From Trifolium pratense (Eukaryota > Streptophyta > Magnoliopsida > Fabales > Fabaceae): 64,000 nt of DNA. Position numbers and translations under genes: made by a program. This document shows, one piece after another, positions 23,922 through 34,069 of the stretch; positions within the stretch are counted from its first letter, which is position 1; the number at the start of each line of letters is the position of its first letter. The notes under the pieces were generated by a model, which did not search any database, was not told the origin of the DNA, and saw nothing but the letters and a program-made list of their open reading frames with translations. The stretch spans positions 40,416,338 to 40,480,337 of the forward strand of contig NC_060059.1 in the NCBI RefSeq assembly GCF_020283565.1, given 5' to 3'.

Positions 23922-26037
23922 ATGAATCCAGATGAAGAAAATTTTGATGATGACAATGTCGATGATGACATTGATGATATTCCACCAGCACCGGGTGTCG
24001 GACGCGGACGCGCTCCACGTAGACGTGCTTTACCCCGCCGCGTTGTTCGGAATCGATGGTTGGAGGGTATGCCCAAGTCTCGAACCGTAGACGGTGTGGA
24101 AGAGGAGTACGACTCCTACGACGACGATGATGACCACGAGGACGAGGAAATACCCGATATTGCACTTTTAGCTCCTCAAAATGAATTGTTGATTGACCGG
24201 CATGGTAGACCCATCATCATGCCATATACCGCCACAGAGTAAGTTAATTATTATTAAGAATTTGTGTTTAATAAATTAATTGGATATATATGATAATTAT
24301 TCTTAACTAATATATATATATATTGTGCAGTTTGCAACCCCAAAATCCGGCGAATAAGGCAATCAATAATGCATTGAAATCCAAATTCCAGGCTCCATAT
24401 CTCAACTGGACGGAGGTCAGGGCAGATGAGCGTGGATATCAACAATTTTGGAATGGCTTCAGGGTACGTTTTTATTTATAATTACTTTTTTATCCAATCA
24501 ATTTTGTTACTAAACATATATTTACTAATTTATTAACAATTTTTCTTTATTTTTCGTAGTCGCAAGTAACTTGGCTGAATCACCACACAGCGGCTATTGA
24601 GCGTATATTCAACAAAAAAGCCACCAAGCGTCTGTCGACCTTACTTTTTGAAGCGCGGAAAAAGATTAAAAAGGATCCTTCAAAACCACCACTTTGGCTC
24701 GCTGGCAATTCATACCCTATGCTGTGCCGCAGATGGGAAGAGGAAGAGTATATTGCAAAGTGTATAAAGAACAAAGCCAACAGAAATACTGATGAAGCCA
24801 ATCGTGCGTGCGTACACTCTGGAGGGTCTAAATCTGCCGGAACGCTTCGTCTTGAGTTCATCCAACAATTTGGTCGTCCACCCACCTTTATGGAGATGAA
24901 TGACATGATGCACCGGTATGCAGATTCCGGTCAGTGGACGGGGGCAAGGGCGCAAGAAGTGTCGGTAAGTATTTAATTATATATATTATTTATTATTTAT
25001 TTCGTATAACATTATTTTTTAAACATTATATAATTATATCTAAACATTATAATTAATTAATTATAATTTTTTTTTAATTTATTGTAGAGGTTGACGCAAA
25101 TTTGGGTTGAAGAATATAATGCAAGCCAACTACGACTACCACCTCATAGGCGAGATAATGAGGATGTTCGTCGAAACAAGATGTCGTTGGCTTTTGTTAA
25201 GAATGCTGGTGGTGCGACTCGAGGTCGCAAATTCGCTGCTGGGTGTACATCTTCTCTATATGCAAGTGACCCAACTGGTTTGAGAGATGTCACTTACACA
25301 TCTTCATCTTCATCGAGTACAGGACGCTCTCGTCCAACTCAAAGAGAGGAAACCGATGATGAGTATGAAGCGCGAATGAGGGCCACGTATAGAGAAGAAT
25401 TCCGCGATGAGTTCGAAGCATCATTTGATGACCGGGTGGACCTACGGGTCCAACATGTATTGCAGGAATTCTTTGCGCAGCAGAGGGCGCCGGCGGGGGC
25501 GGGGGGGGGGGGGGGGTTGGATCATCATCTCAGGCTTCGGCACGACAAAATCAAAATGCCGGTGAACAAGAATATCGACCGGATTTGAGTAGCATGGTTA
25601 ATTTGAATCAGCTGCCGGAGTACCGAGAGGGTGATCCAGTACTGAGTATGAGCATAGAGGATATGAGTCAGATGCTTAATGAACCAGTTCATTTACAATT
25701 TTTTGATCCTACTGGGCAAACAAGTGGAAGCAGTAGTGGCGGAAGCGGTAGAAATAATCAACAAACTGCTTTCACCGAATACCAGAGATCATTAAATCCA
25801 CAACAAGACTTCATAATCCCACATGAAAACCCAAATCAACCCCAAGGCAACTTCTTCCCAAATCAAGCCCCAATTAACTTCGTTCATAGGCCTGTGGCAC
25901 GACCTCCTTCGCGAACGTCACTCCCCGGAGTCATAATACACGAGGGAGGTAGAGGCCGAGGCCGAGGAAGGTCGCGTCAGCCAACAGACACTGGCAAGGG
26001 GAAGCGACCACTATATCAGCCGCCTGACCAACGTTGA
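23922..26037 (+). CDS. TnpA-like protein of the CACTA element (Transposase_24 / Ptta-En-Spm family)
   Basis: Exons read as 23922-24238, 24331-24463, 24560-24964 and 25088 onwards. The first exon is acidic then Arg-rich (VGRGRAPRRRALPRR). Exons 2-3 hold the family core: WTEVRADERGYQQFW, KKATKRLSTLLFEARKK, WLAGNSYPMLCRRWEEE and GRPPTFMEMNDMMHRY. Exon 4 has an acidic coiled region and then a run of 16 G at 25501-25516. After it the frame shifts: a further 150-residue frame (25585-26037), ending in Gly/Arg repeats, continues the likely protein in another frame. In En/Spm the TnpA-type protein binds subterminal repeats; by analogy this one may bind the palindromic arrays. Exact function is inferred. 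Confidence 0.75.
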
Positions 26038-26795
26038 TGTGTAATTTTAATAATCTGTTGTTGATTATTATTTGTTTAATTGTTTTCTTTTTGTAATGAC
26101 AATATTATCATTATATTTAATTATGCTTATGTTAAGTATTTTTATTATGCTTTTTATTAAATTTTAATTTTAATATTTTTTAATTATTTATTATGCAGTA
26201 TATTTTTTGTTTTAAAAAATTAATATTAATTTTTTTAAAAAAAAATTAATAATTTAATTATTTAAAAATCAAATACTGATTTTTAAATAATTAAATTATT
26301 AATTTTTTTTTAAATCGTTCAACATTACTGACGGCTCCAGGCCGTCACAATGTGTGAAAAGAACATGCCATACTGACGGCTCCAGGCCGTCACAAATGCG
26401 TGGCCTTTTGAATTGACCGGTGTGTATTATTGACGGCTCCAGGCCGTCAGTAACGTTATTGACGGTCCTGGGCCGTCAGTAACCATTACTAGCGAGCTAA
26501 TTACAGAGGGCCCAAGGCCGTCAGTAATGCATGCATTTTAGACGAAATTTGTGCATTACTGAGGGCCTTTGGCCCTCAGTAAATGCATGTTTTCTTGTAG
26601 TGGCATACTCCAAGGACTCAAGCCAACACCCCTAGACCAACTCCAAGTGGATTCTCACTTGTGTGAACTTATATACATTTGTCATTTCATCTATTATAAA
26701 AATATATATTTGAAAGTCCAAGGAATAAATTTGTACTAAATAAAAAAAAATAATTGCTGCTTGGTAAAAAAAGTAAATTGCAATACTATATATTA

Positions 26796-26943
26796 CTCCC
26801 TCCGGTCCTTAATATAAGAAGAAATTTACTTTGTAGATACATTGAAAAATTGATGTATTTAGACTATATATTATAGACTAGATACATTTATTTTTCAATA
26901 TATCTAAAAAATAATTTTTTCTTATATTAAGTACTAGAGGGAG
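26796..26943. mobile_element. Stowaway-like (Tc1/mariner) MITE, 148 bp
   Basis: Left end ctccctccggtccttaatat and right end atattaagtactagagggag are inverted. A TA precedes the left end; the right flank is AC, a mutated TA duplication. Confidence 0.8.
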
Positions 26944-26944
26944 A

Positions 26945-27753
26945 CTTGGACTTTTCTTTTAGTTTTAGAATGGTCAATACATATAGTTCATATTTGTAAC
27001 CGTTTATCTATCATTATCGATGCGACCGAACAACTAACCCTTACTTTTTCAAGAGCAAAGTATTATTAAAAAACAGTGATATGGAATTAGCTTTTTCAAA
27101 TTTATATAGTAGTATACAGTATAGTACTAGAAAACGCCTGAATGTATCATAAAGAAATGGAATAAATAAACATTTTACTGTTGAAATTTCGAATCCAATA
27201 GTAGTTAATTTTATGTAAAGAAATCAAATAGCAATTTGTCTTAACTCTTAGATTAAAGAATGTGGATTAATTTAATCTCCATACTAAAATATCTATGAGA
27301 GTTTCACTAAAAATAAAAATAGCTATTTGAGAAGCATCTATCAAAGTCAATGAATAATTTATAGCCTAATTTATACATTATCTTTGAATAGTCTCTCTTA
27401 CTACTTGAAAACATACATAACACATTTAAAATTGTGATGCTAATTTTTTTAAAAAAAGATTAAATTTAATAATGTTCTCTAATTTCATGTTTATCATTTT
27501 CCAAATTTAATAGATTAAATTGATTGAACTTTTACAATTTCATAGACCAACATGTTCATTTACTCTAAAAAAATGGAAATTCATTTTGCACCTTATGTCA
27601 CTATGATGCATATTCCTCTTGTGGTGCTAGCATAAGACACTAATAAAAGGACGAAAGATCCAAATTAACTCTTGCTACAACTTTGAACTAAATAAAACAT
27701 ATTAATAAAGAAACACAAGAAATGCCAACAAAATACAAACTGTCACTCAATCT
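26945..27753. other. intergenic, no gene seen
   Basis: AT-rich, no support for genes. Confidence 0.4.
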
Positions 27754-27767
27754 AAACCTATGGACTC

Positions 27768-27860
27768 GGTCTGTTTTTCGGGTAGTCTCTTAGTTGAGGA
27801 GTCACTTTGCAACTTAAAGGTACTTGGTTCGAAACTTGACATTAGCAAAAAAAAAAAAAA
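27768..27860 (+). mobile_element. short SINE-like retroposon, 93 bp, with 13-bp TSD
   Basis: Perfect repeat aacctatggactc (27755-27767, 27861-27873) flanks a 93-nt insert that ends in 16 A. Inside are tagtctcttagttgagga (A-box-like) and cttggttcgaaacttg (B box), 40 nt apart. That is a minimal tRNA-like pol III promoter with a poly(A) tail. Confidence 0.75.
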
Positions 27861-28138
27861 AACCTATGGACTCAGGCATGTTTACTATACTCAGCAAAAC
27901 CAATCTAAACCTCGAATGTGGCATTGACTGACTATGTTGTGGAGCGGTTTTGTAGCTAGACAACCCCTGCACAATAAACTCTTAAGTATAAACTGTATTT
28001 TTTACAACTAGCATATTTTTACGTTTTTATTTTTCAAATAAACTCCTAATTAATAGTATTAAATATCTTTGAAATACAAAAAAATCAAGATTAATTATAT
28101 ACATATTCAAATGATATTTATTTACATCTGTATAAAAT

Positions 28139-28982
28139 GAGTTCAGATATGCTCCATTTATATATCCTCCATTGCCTTTCCAGTACCTTTCCCAGCTTGT
28201 GACACGTAGATAAAATCTAATCAATGGTCCAAATTTAAAATGTAATGAAAAGAAAAAGAAAATAAAAAAATAATAAAAACCATAAACTGTGTAAACTTCC
28301 TTTTCCACTGTTCATCTTCTTCCTCACAACTGCCGCCGTCAAATCTCTCTCCGTCCCAACGCCGTCACCGTCGCCGTCCCATCTCATTATCAGTACCAAC
28401 ACACTTGCTCACTTGCTCACTTGATTGAAATTGAAGATTGTTTGTTGTAATCAATTTTAGGATGTAATTTTAGGGATGGGTGGCTAGATTGTAATCAATT
28501 TTGAGTTTCTATGTTTGAAGAAATTATAATTTTTTGTAACTTTGTTCCCTCACAGTTTTGCGCTTGTCTTCTAAGTGTATATTGTTGTTGCTCATTGATA
28601 TGTGGCTATAAGTGTACTATCGGTTAAAGAATTAGTTAAGGGGCTTTTGTGTATGTTGGAGAAGGCTTTCGTTTTGTTGTTTGCTGTTTTTTTGCTTGTA
28701 TTTGTTTTTTATTTGGCGATATGAAGGTTATGAGTGAGTGAGTGAGTGGTGGTGCTGATTGGTGTGATGAAGGTTACAGTACCGGTACGGCGGAGTTGCA
28801 GTGACAGAAAGAGTAGAGCTGTAGCAGGGAAGAAGAGAGAAAGTTGTTTCTTTTATTTTATTTTTATTATTATTATTAAACAAATAATCTGGACCATTAG
28901 ATTCTTTTTTGCCACATGACAAACATCTATAAAGGTACTGGAAAGGTAATGGAGAATATATAAATGGAGCATATCTGAACTC
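28139..28982. mobile_element. Mutator-like element with long TIRs (possible Pack-MULE), 844 bp
   Basis: Arms of about 100 bp are inverted: the left begins gagttcagatatgctccatt and the right ends with its complement; ctttccagtaccttt and the aatggtcca block recur in both. Flanking 9-mers gtataaaat and atataaaat match at eight positions. The interior contains a GC-rich, CCG/CGT-repeating stretch at 28310-28385, unlike the surroundings, which may be captured gene sequence. Confidence 0.75.
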
Positions 28983-28991
28983 ATATAAAAT

Positions 28992-30390
28992 GGACACGCT
29001 AACTATACTATTAATAGTTCTTAATTAGAGTGAAATTTACAAGATACTTCCGTTTACATTTAAAGGTATATGTTCCGTATATACCAAAATAGTTTTATAT
29101 CGTTTGGTAATCGAGGTTAAGGTTAATTTATATACAACATTCACACATTTCAAACCATCGAGACGTTTTTTTTACAAAGGACAAAACCGTAGGTTAATCC
29201 CAAAGCAGACAATCTCTCGGAGATGTCGACTTAAGGTGGAATCGGAACAGTATAGTATTTTAATGTATTTATATTTATTTCTCTAACTTTTTATTTTCTA
29301 AAGTTTGTAGATAATTCGAATAGGACAGAGAGCATAGTATAAATATGAATCATACAAAACAAAGCTGCCTACGATGTGTGCTCTTAAAGTCTTTAACTCC
29401 TAACCCACTTTCCTTTTCAATTCTTGTTGTCTTTCTCATTGTCCTCATTCACGCCATTCATGTGGACTATGGACACCGCACCTTTCAAAACAATCATTTT
29501 CTCTCTACTTCACTCATTTTTTATGTATCTCTAAAATATCCTTCAATTTCATTTTCATCCATTTAATTTTTTATTTATTTTTAAACAAATATCTACTAGT
29601 GATTCGTCTCCAATATATAGAGATATCTAATATCTTCTCTGCTTTATGGTAGCTCCCAATGGCCAATTCCCATCTTACCTAATCAAGAACTACAAAATAA
29701 AAAATAATTTGTTCCATATATTGTCGTAAGCTTAAAAAGCACAATTTTAAATTGCAGCACACTATTTTAATTGCGGCAACAATCATAGTTACGTTTGTGC
29801 CTTACATGAGAGTGGGACTACATTTACATGTAAAATTTTCACTAGTTATAATGTTATCCACGATGGCAATTTAAAATCATATATATGTTTTAGTGCTGCC
29901 CTTTATTATCTTGTTAATTTTCTAAATTTAAGACCCATAAAGTAAGCACCACATATTTTGGGTCATGTTAGGACCACATTTATAAGGTGATAAGAACATT
30001 CATAGCATAAGGGACCAAAAAAGATATCATCCATCATCACAGTCACTGTTCATAAAATTTGCATAGTTCATAAAATGAAAAGGAAATATTATCAAAAAAG
30101 TATAATAAAAAAAGAAAAAAAAGAGGCCAATAGCATTTTATTCTTTTCTTTTTTGCGGATATAAAGTAGCATTATTTATTCTTTAAAGGCCAAAAAAGCA
30201 AACCAAACTCTCAAACTCGTATGATTTACACCACAAACTTTACAAAGCTTCTCCGTTAAGAAGATATTTACAAACTTGATCCCTCTCTTTCTGTCTCTCT
30301 TGGAGAACCAATTCATTGTGTTTTTGACCGAGATGTTTACACACCTAAATAAACACACACGTGCGGGATTGTCATCTAGCACCATAATTA
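28992..30390. other. intergenic, 3' of the armadillo gene
   Basis: Short frames at 29104-29566 and 30176-30385 lack motifs. The last few hundred bases include the 3' UTR of the minus-strand armadillo gene. Confidence 0.4.
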
Positions 30391-32362
30391 CTAGGGTTCA
30401 TGTGTAATTTCTGATGTAGTACGTGTAGATCTTGGTTGCCTCAGAAGCTCAATTAGTTTCTCAGCCTGAACCCACCAAAAAAACATTATTATTAAATAAT
30501 ATATAAATAATCCAAGGAAAATGCTAACAAAAATTATGGTCCAAACATTCAATTATTGTCCAAACATGTGGCACTTCTATAGAAAAAAGACACAACACAA
30601 GCCGCATGATAGGCTTCCACGACATAACTTTTCTAAAATAATGCTAAACCCAATCAAGAAGAATATTCAAGATTTCACCAAAGATATAGTACATGATAAT
30701 AATGCAGGTTTGTCGTATGAACGAAATGGATGCAATTTTTTTATGTAATAAAAAATTTAGGTAAATTGGATCCGGATCATCACCATTAACCACAACATAA
30801 CTCAAGATTTATAGATCAAATGTATTTAGAGATTTTCTATTAACAAAACCGTTATTTTTAATAACGCACAAATTAAACATATGTAGTAAATATGAATTAA
30901 CTTCTTATCAATTAAATTAAATGAATACTATACGTTTGCCTCTCAGTCTCAGGTTTATAGAACAAAAGTATTCAAAAATTGTCCATAACAAAATAAGTAA
31001 CAAATCGTTAGTTGGTTCAGTAGTGAATGACACTGAATTTGATAGAGAGTACTACAATTCGATGCCAACAACTATGATCAAGAGAAATGAAACTACTTGA
31101 TTTCAGAATTGACTCTAAACCAGATTAAACGGATGATACAAAAAAGTGTACGATTCAATATGCTCAATGGGAGCAGGTTTATTTAGACACAAAGCAAAAT
31201 TTGCGGTGGGTGGAGGTCGATTCAGCAAGAACACTGACGTGGCATTACATGTTCTTCCACCAAAGCAATAAACCACACCATGCCACGTCAGCTACTGCAA
31301 CTAGGTGTAGCAAGTGTTGAATTCAAGCTCAATAATATTATTTAATTAATAATTGAATAAAAAAAAACAAAAATGGAAAATTACCTTTTGTTTTGCGCGA
31401 TTGGTGCCCGATTGAGTCAAAGCAACCAAAGGTGGAATCGCACCTTCGCGAGCCACCATGGATCGATAAGCCACGTTATCTTCACAAAGCTGTAACAGAA
31501 TAACCGCCGCGATTTCTTTCTGTCTCTGCGATCCAACTTCAACTATTTCCACCAACACCGGAACGCCACCTTCATCCACCAGCGCCGTCTTTGCTTCCGG
31601 CACCGACACCAATACACTAACAACATACGCTGATTTATCCACCATATTCGATTCAAAATCCGCCATTAATTCAACCAAAACCTTCATAATCCCCGCTTTC
31701 ACCGCTCTCATCTTATTCTCCTTCACTGTACACAGTGTGTACAGCGCCGTCGACGCGTCTTTCTTGCCGCGGATTCCTCCGCTTCCTAGAAGGTTCACTA
31801 ATAACGGAATGGCACCAGATCTTCCAATAGCTGATTTGTTCTCTTCGACTTGAGATAAACGAAGCAACGCACACGCTGCGTTCTCTTTCGCAGTTGAAGT
31901 TCCTGAGTTTAACGCTCTAACTAGTGGCTTAATCGCTCCTGAAGAAGCTATTAACTCTTTATTCTCGTCACATAAAGAGAGATTCAAAATCGCAGTTACA
32001 CCATATTCTTGAAGTTGAAGGTCTTGTGAAGAAACGAGTGAAATTAAAGGTTTAATTGCGCCAGCTTTAGCGATTCTGATTCGATTTTCCGGTTTATTTT
32101 TGGCGAGTAACCGAATTTCCATGGCGGCTTGTTTTTGTTCTTCGATTGAATCGGAATGAAGATCGGAAACAAGTTGACGGATAAGATCATCTGAATTTTC
32201 GGAAGCACAGGAAATAAGGAGTCGTCTGGATTGAGAAGAAGTGGTGGCGAATTCGCCGGATCTGTCACTGTTACAGTCGCTGAAAGCTGAAGAAGTAGAA
32301 TCATCGTTGATGGTGAATTCGTTAAAACTCCGTCCCATGTAAGTGTAACTTTCCGTTCCCAT
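30391..32362 (-). CDS. armadillo-repeat protein, PUB4-like without U-box
   Basis: Exon 1 is 32362-31385 and exon 2 is 30465-30391, a phase-0 junction after a Lys codon; the intron is 919 bp. The protein has 350 residues. After a Ser-rich N-terminus (about 1-75) it carries successive ARM repeats from residue 80: PENRIRIAKAGAIKPLISLV, YGVTAILNLSLCDENKELI, then KENAACALLRLS, GAIPLLVNLL and VVSVLVSVPEAK, ending AEKLIELLRQ. There is no U-box, so ubiquitin ligase activity is not expected. Length and layout match the plant At3g01400 type, called U-box domain-containing protein 4-like in annotations. The precise role is not known from sequence; ARM repeats mediate protein binding. Confidence 0.92.
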
Positions 32363-32457
32363 AATTGTAACGGTGTTTATGTTAGGTTAGGAATTAGATT
32401 CGAGTTGGAGGTTCGGAGTAAGGTTTTGGAGATGGAAGGTGGGTGCAAATGGAGAAT

Positions 32458-32466
32458 ATATATATT
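32458..32466 (-). promoter_or_regulatory. probable TATA box of the armadillo gene
   Basis: A TATATATAT run about 95 bp upstream of the minus-strand start codon, inside aatatatatatt. Confidence 0.45.
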
Positions 32467-32523
32467 GGAGAGAGGGAGATAACATTTTTACATGTGTATC
32501 TAAGTTTTGTGGTGTGGGGTTGA

Positions 32524-32554
32524 CACGTGTTACTTGGTTAACTGCAAGCACGTG
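32524..32554. promoter_or_regulatory. two G-boxes upstream of the armadillo gene
   Basis: CACGTG at 32524-32529 and 32549-32554, about 160-190 bp upstream of the start codon. G-boxes bind bZIP and bHLH factors; regulation by ABA, light or stress is possible but inferred. Confidence 0.5.
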
Positions 32555-32623
32555 CGAGAGCTCTCTTTAAACGCGTGCGTTGAAAGATCGCTATTCGATG
32601 AAGCGTTCTATTTTTTTTTTTTA

Positions 32624-32673
32624 GGACTTAGTAAACTTTTTTTCTTCTTTATAACAGGGCTTAGTAAACTTTT
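32624..32673 (-). mobile_element. possible micro-insertion with 17-bp TSD (one mismatch)
   Basis: ggacttagtaaactttt (32624-32640) and gggcttagtaaactttt (32657-32673) flank a 16-nt insert that reads tgttataaagaagaaa on the minus strand. Confidence 0.4.
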
Positions 32674-32679
32674 GACGAA

Positions 32680-33990
32680 GTATTAGCAAAGCATTATACC
32701 AAAAAATAATAATTGTAATGAACATAACTTGAGTAATTGTTTTTGAAAAATTAAGTACATACTATCTTCTTTTTCTTTTTTTACAATTCTTACTTAGTGT
32801 TAATTTTACACCTTTAATTTAAACATGTTGTTTAACCGTCTATCATTCATGATTCGAAGTGAATTGAGAAGGATGACTGGACTTGACTATTTGAGCAAAT
32901 AGGATAACCCTTTATCTCCACAGATGTGGGAGTGACATGTATTTGTAAGCACTCCAAATCAAACGAGGCGTTTAATTGAGAAGGAGCTAAGGTTTTAGGA
33001 ATAAAAAAGGTGTACCATTATCTATTACGTGTTTGTACCATCTATTTATAGTGAAAGGAAGGATCCATGGAGAATGCTCTAGGTTGATCTCACTTCAGAT
33101 CCGCTGCCCTTCTAATGCATTTATAAACCGTCGAAGTTAGGGAGTACTTCCTCCGATCCTTATGATAAGAGAAGCTCTAGAAATTCAACATTGCAGGCCT
33201 TTTGGAGTGACGGATTCCTAGTCGATTGGACCTTTATGTTTATAATGGATTGAGCTTTTGATCCGCTCTAAAATAAAAATTAATTCAGTCTCAAAAAATT
33301 AAAAATAAATGTAAAAAAATGATCCATGTAAGTCACTTCCACCTTAGATTTCGGCCAAAAACCACCTCCAGCTTAGATCGTCACTTCCACCTTAAATTTC
33401 GGCCAAAAACAACTATTCACAAAACATTTTTTCCACTAAATCCATCATCACTAAATTCAGTGTAAGATCTTTAATATTCATGCACAAACCTAATTAAGAA
33501 TTACTAATAGATTGTTGGCTAGATTGTTAAGAGATTTGGACCTCTAAAGTAAGTAGTAGAAGTTCAACATTTGGCTGTGGAAGGTTGGGAGGAAAAAACT
33601 CACTTAATATATATGTTTAACAAGTTTTTTGGTGAGATTAATTACCACTAAACAATGATAAAAACTTGTCGCAAAAGGTTCAATTAAGAGCTGAAGTTTC
33701 CCTTTCAAAAGAAAAAGAGAGCTAAAGTTTCCTTAATGGGCAATGCATTGTGAAGAATGATATAAATGAAATAGAAAAGAAACGGGTCACATAATGATAA
33801 TACCCCCTTCTCTTCCCATCATTTTCAAAATCTATAAAATGCACTTGCATTTCCATTCCATTCACCTCAATCCACCCATCAAACCCACACACCTCACCTT
33901 GTAACAAAACATTCCATCTCTCAAAACAATCATTAAAGTAACAACTGTCCACAAGCAAAAACTAGAAGCCGTTTTCCATTCACTTTTTCT
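32680..33990. other. intergenic between armadillo and beta-galactosidase genes
   Basis: No gene supported. TATA-like tctataaaat at 33831 and ctcttataaat at 33991 are alternative promoter elements for the downstream gene. Confidence 0.4.
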
Positions 33991-34069
33991 CTCTTATAAA
34001 TCTCAAACCATCAAACAAAAGTTAAGGCAACAAAAAACTCTACCATTATTCAATTATTCAAGAGTTTTT

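Larger units (their letters stand above)
21646..26602 (+). mobile_element. CACTA (En/Spm-type) element, 4957 bp, transposase-deficient
   Basis: Terminal inverted repeat cactacaagaaaaca at both ends and a 3-bp TSD gca (21643-21645 and 26603-26605). Both subterminal regions carry arrays of palindromic units of the form gacggtcctgggccgtc, about seven on the left and six on the right. Inside are a truncated TnpD-like frame (23198-23704) and a TnpA-like gene (23922-26037). The TnpD catalytic core (Transposase_21 family) is absent, so movement would need a transposase supplied in trans. Confidence 0.92.
21463..26653 (-). mobile_element. antisense SINE (about 230 bp) split by a CACTA element
   Basis: Body parts are 21463-21645 and 26606-26653. 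The 13-bp repeat ctcacttgtgtga (21450-21462, 26654-26666) flanks the whole. On the minus strand the 5' part has ggtctaggggtgttggcttg (A-box-like) and tctcaggttcgatttcccc (B box), and the 3' end finishes in an A run (the T run at 21463-21477). This is a full-length tRNA-derived SINE; the copy at 9031 is its truncated relative. Confidence 0.75.

Noticed and set aside
33150..33185. Stowaway-like left end (tacttcctccgatcctta)
   Set aside because: No matching right terminus found within a plausible distance.
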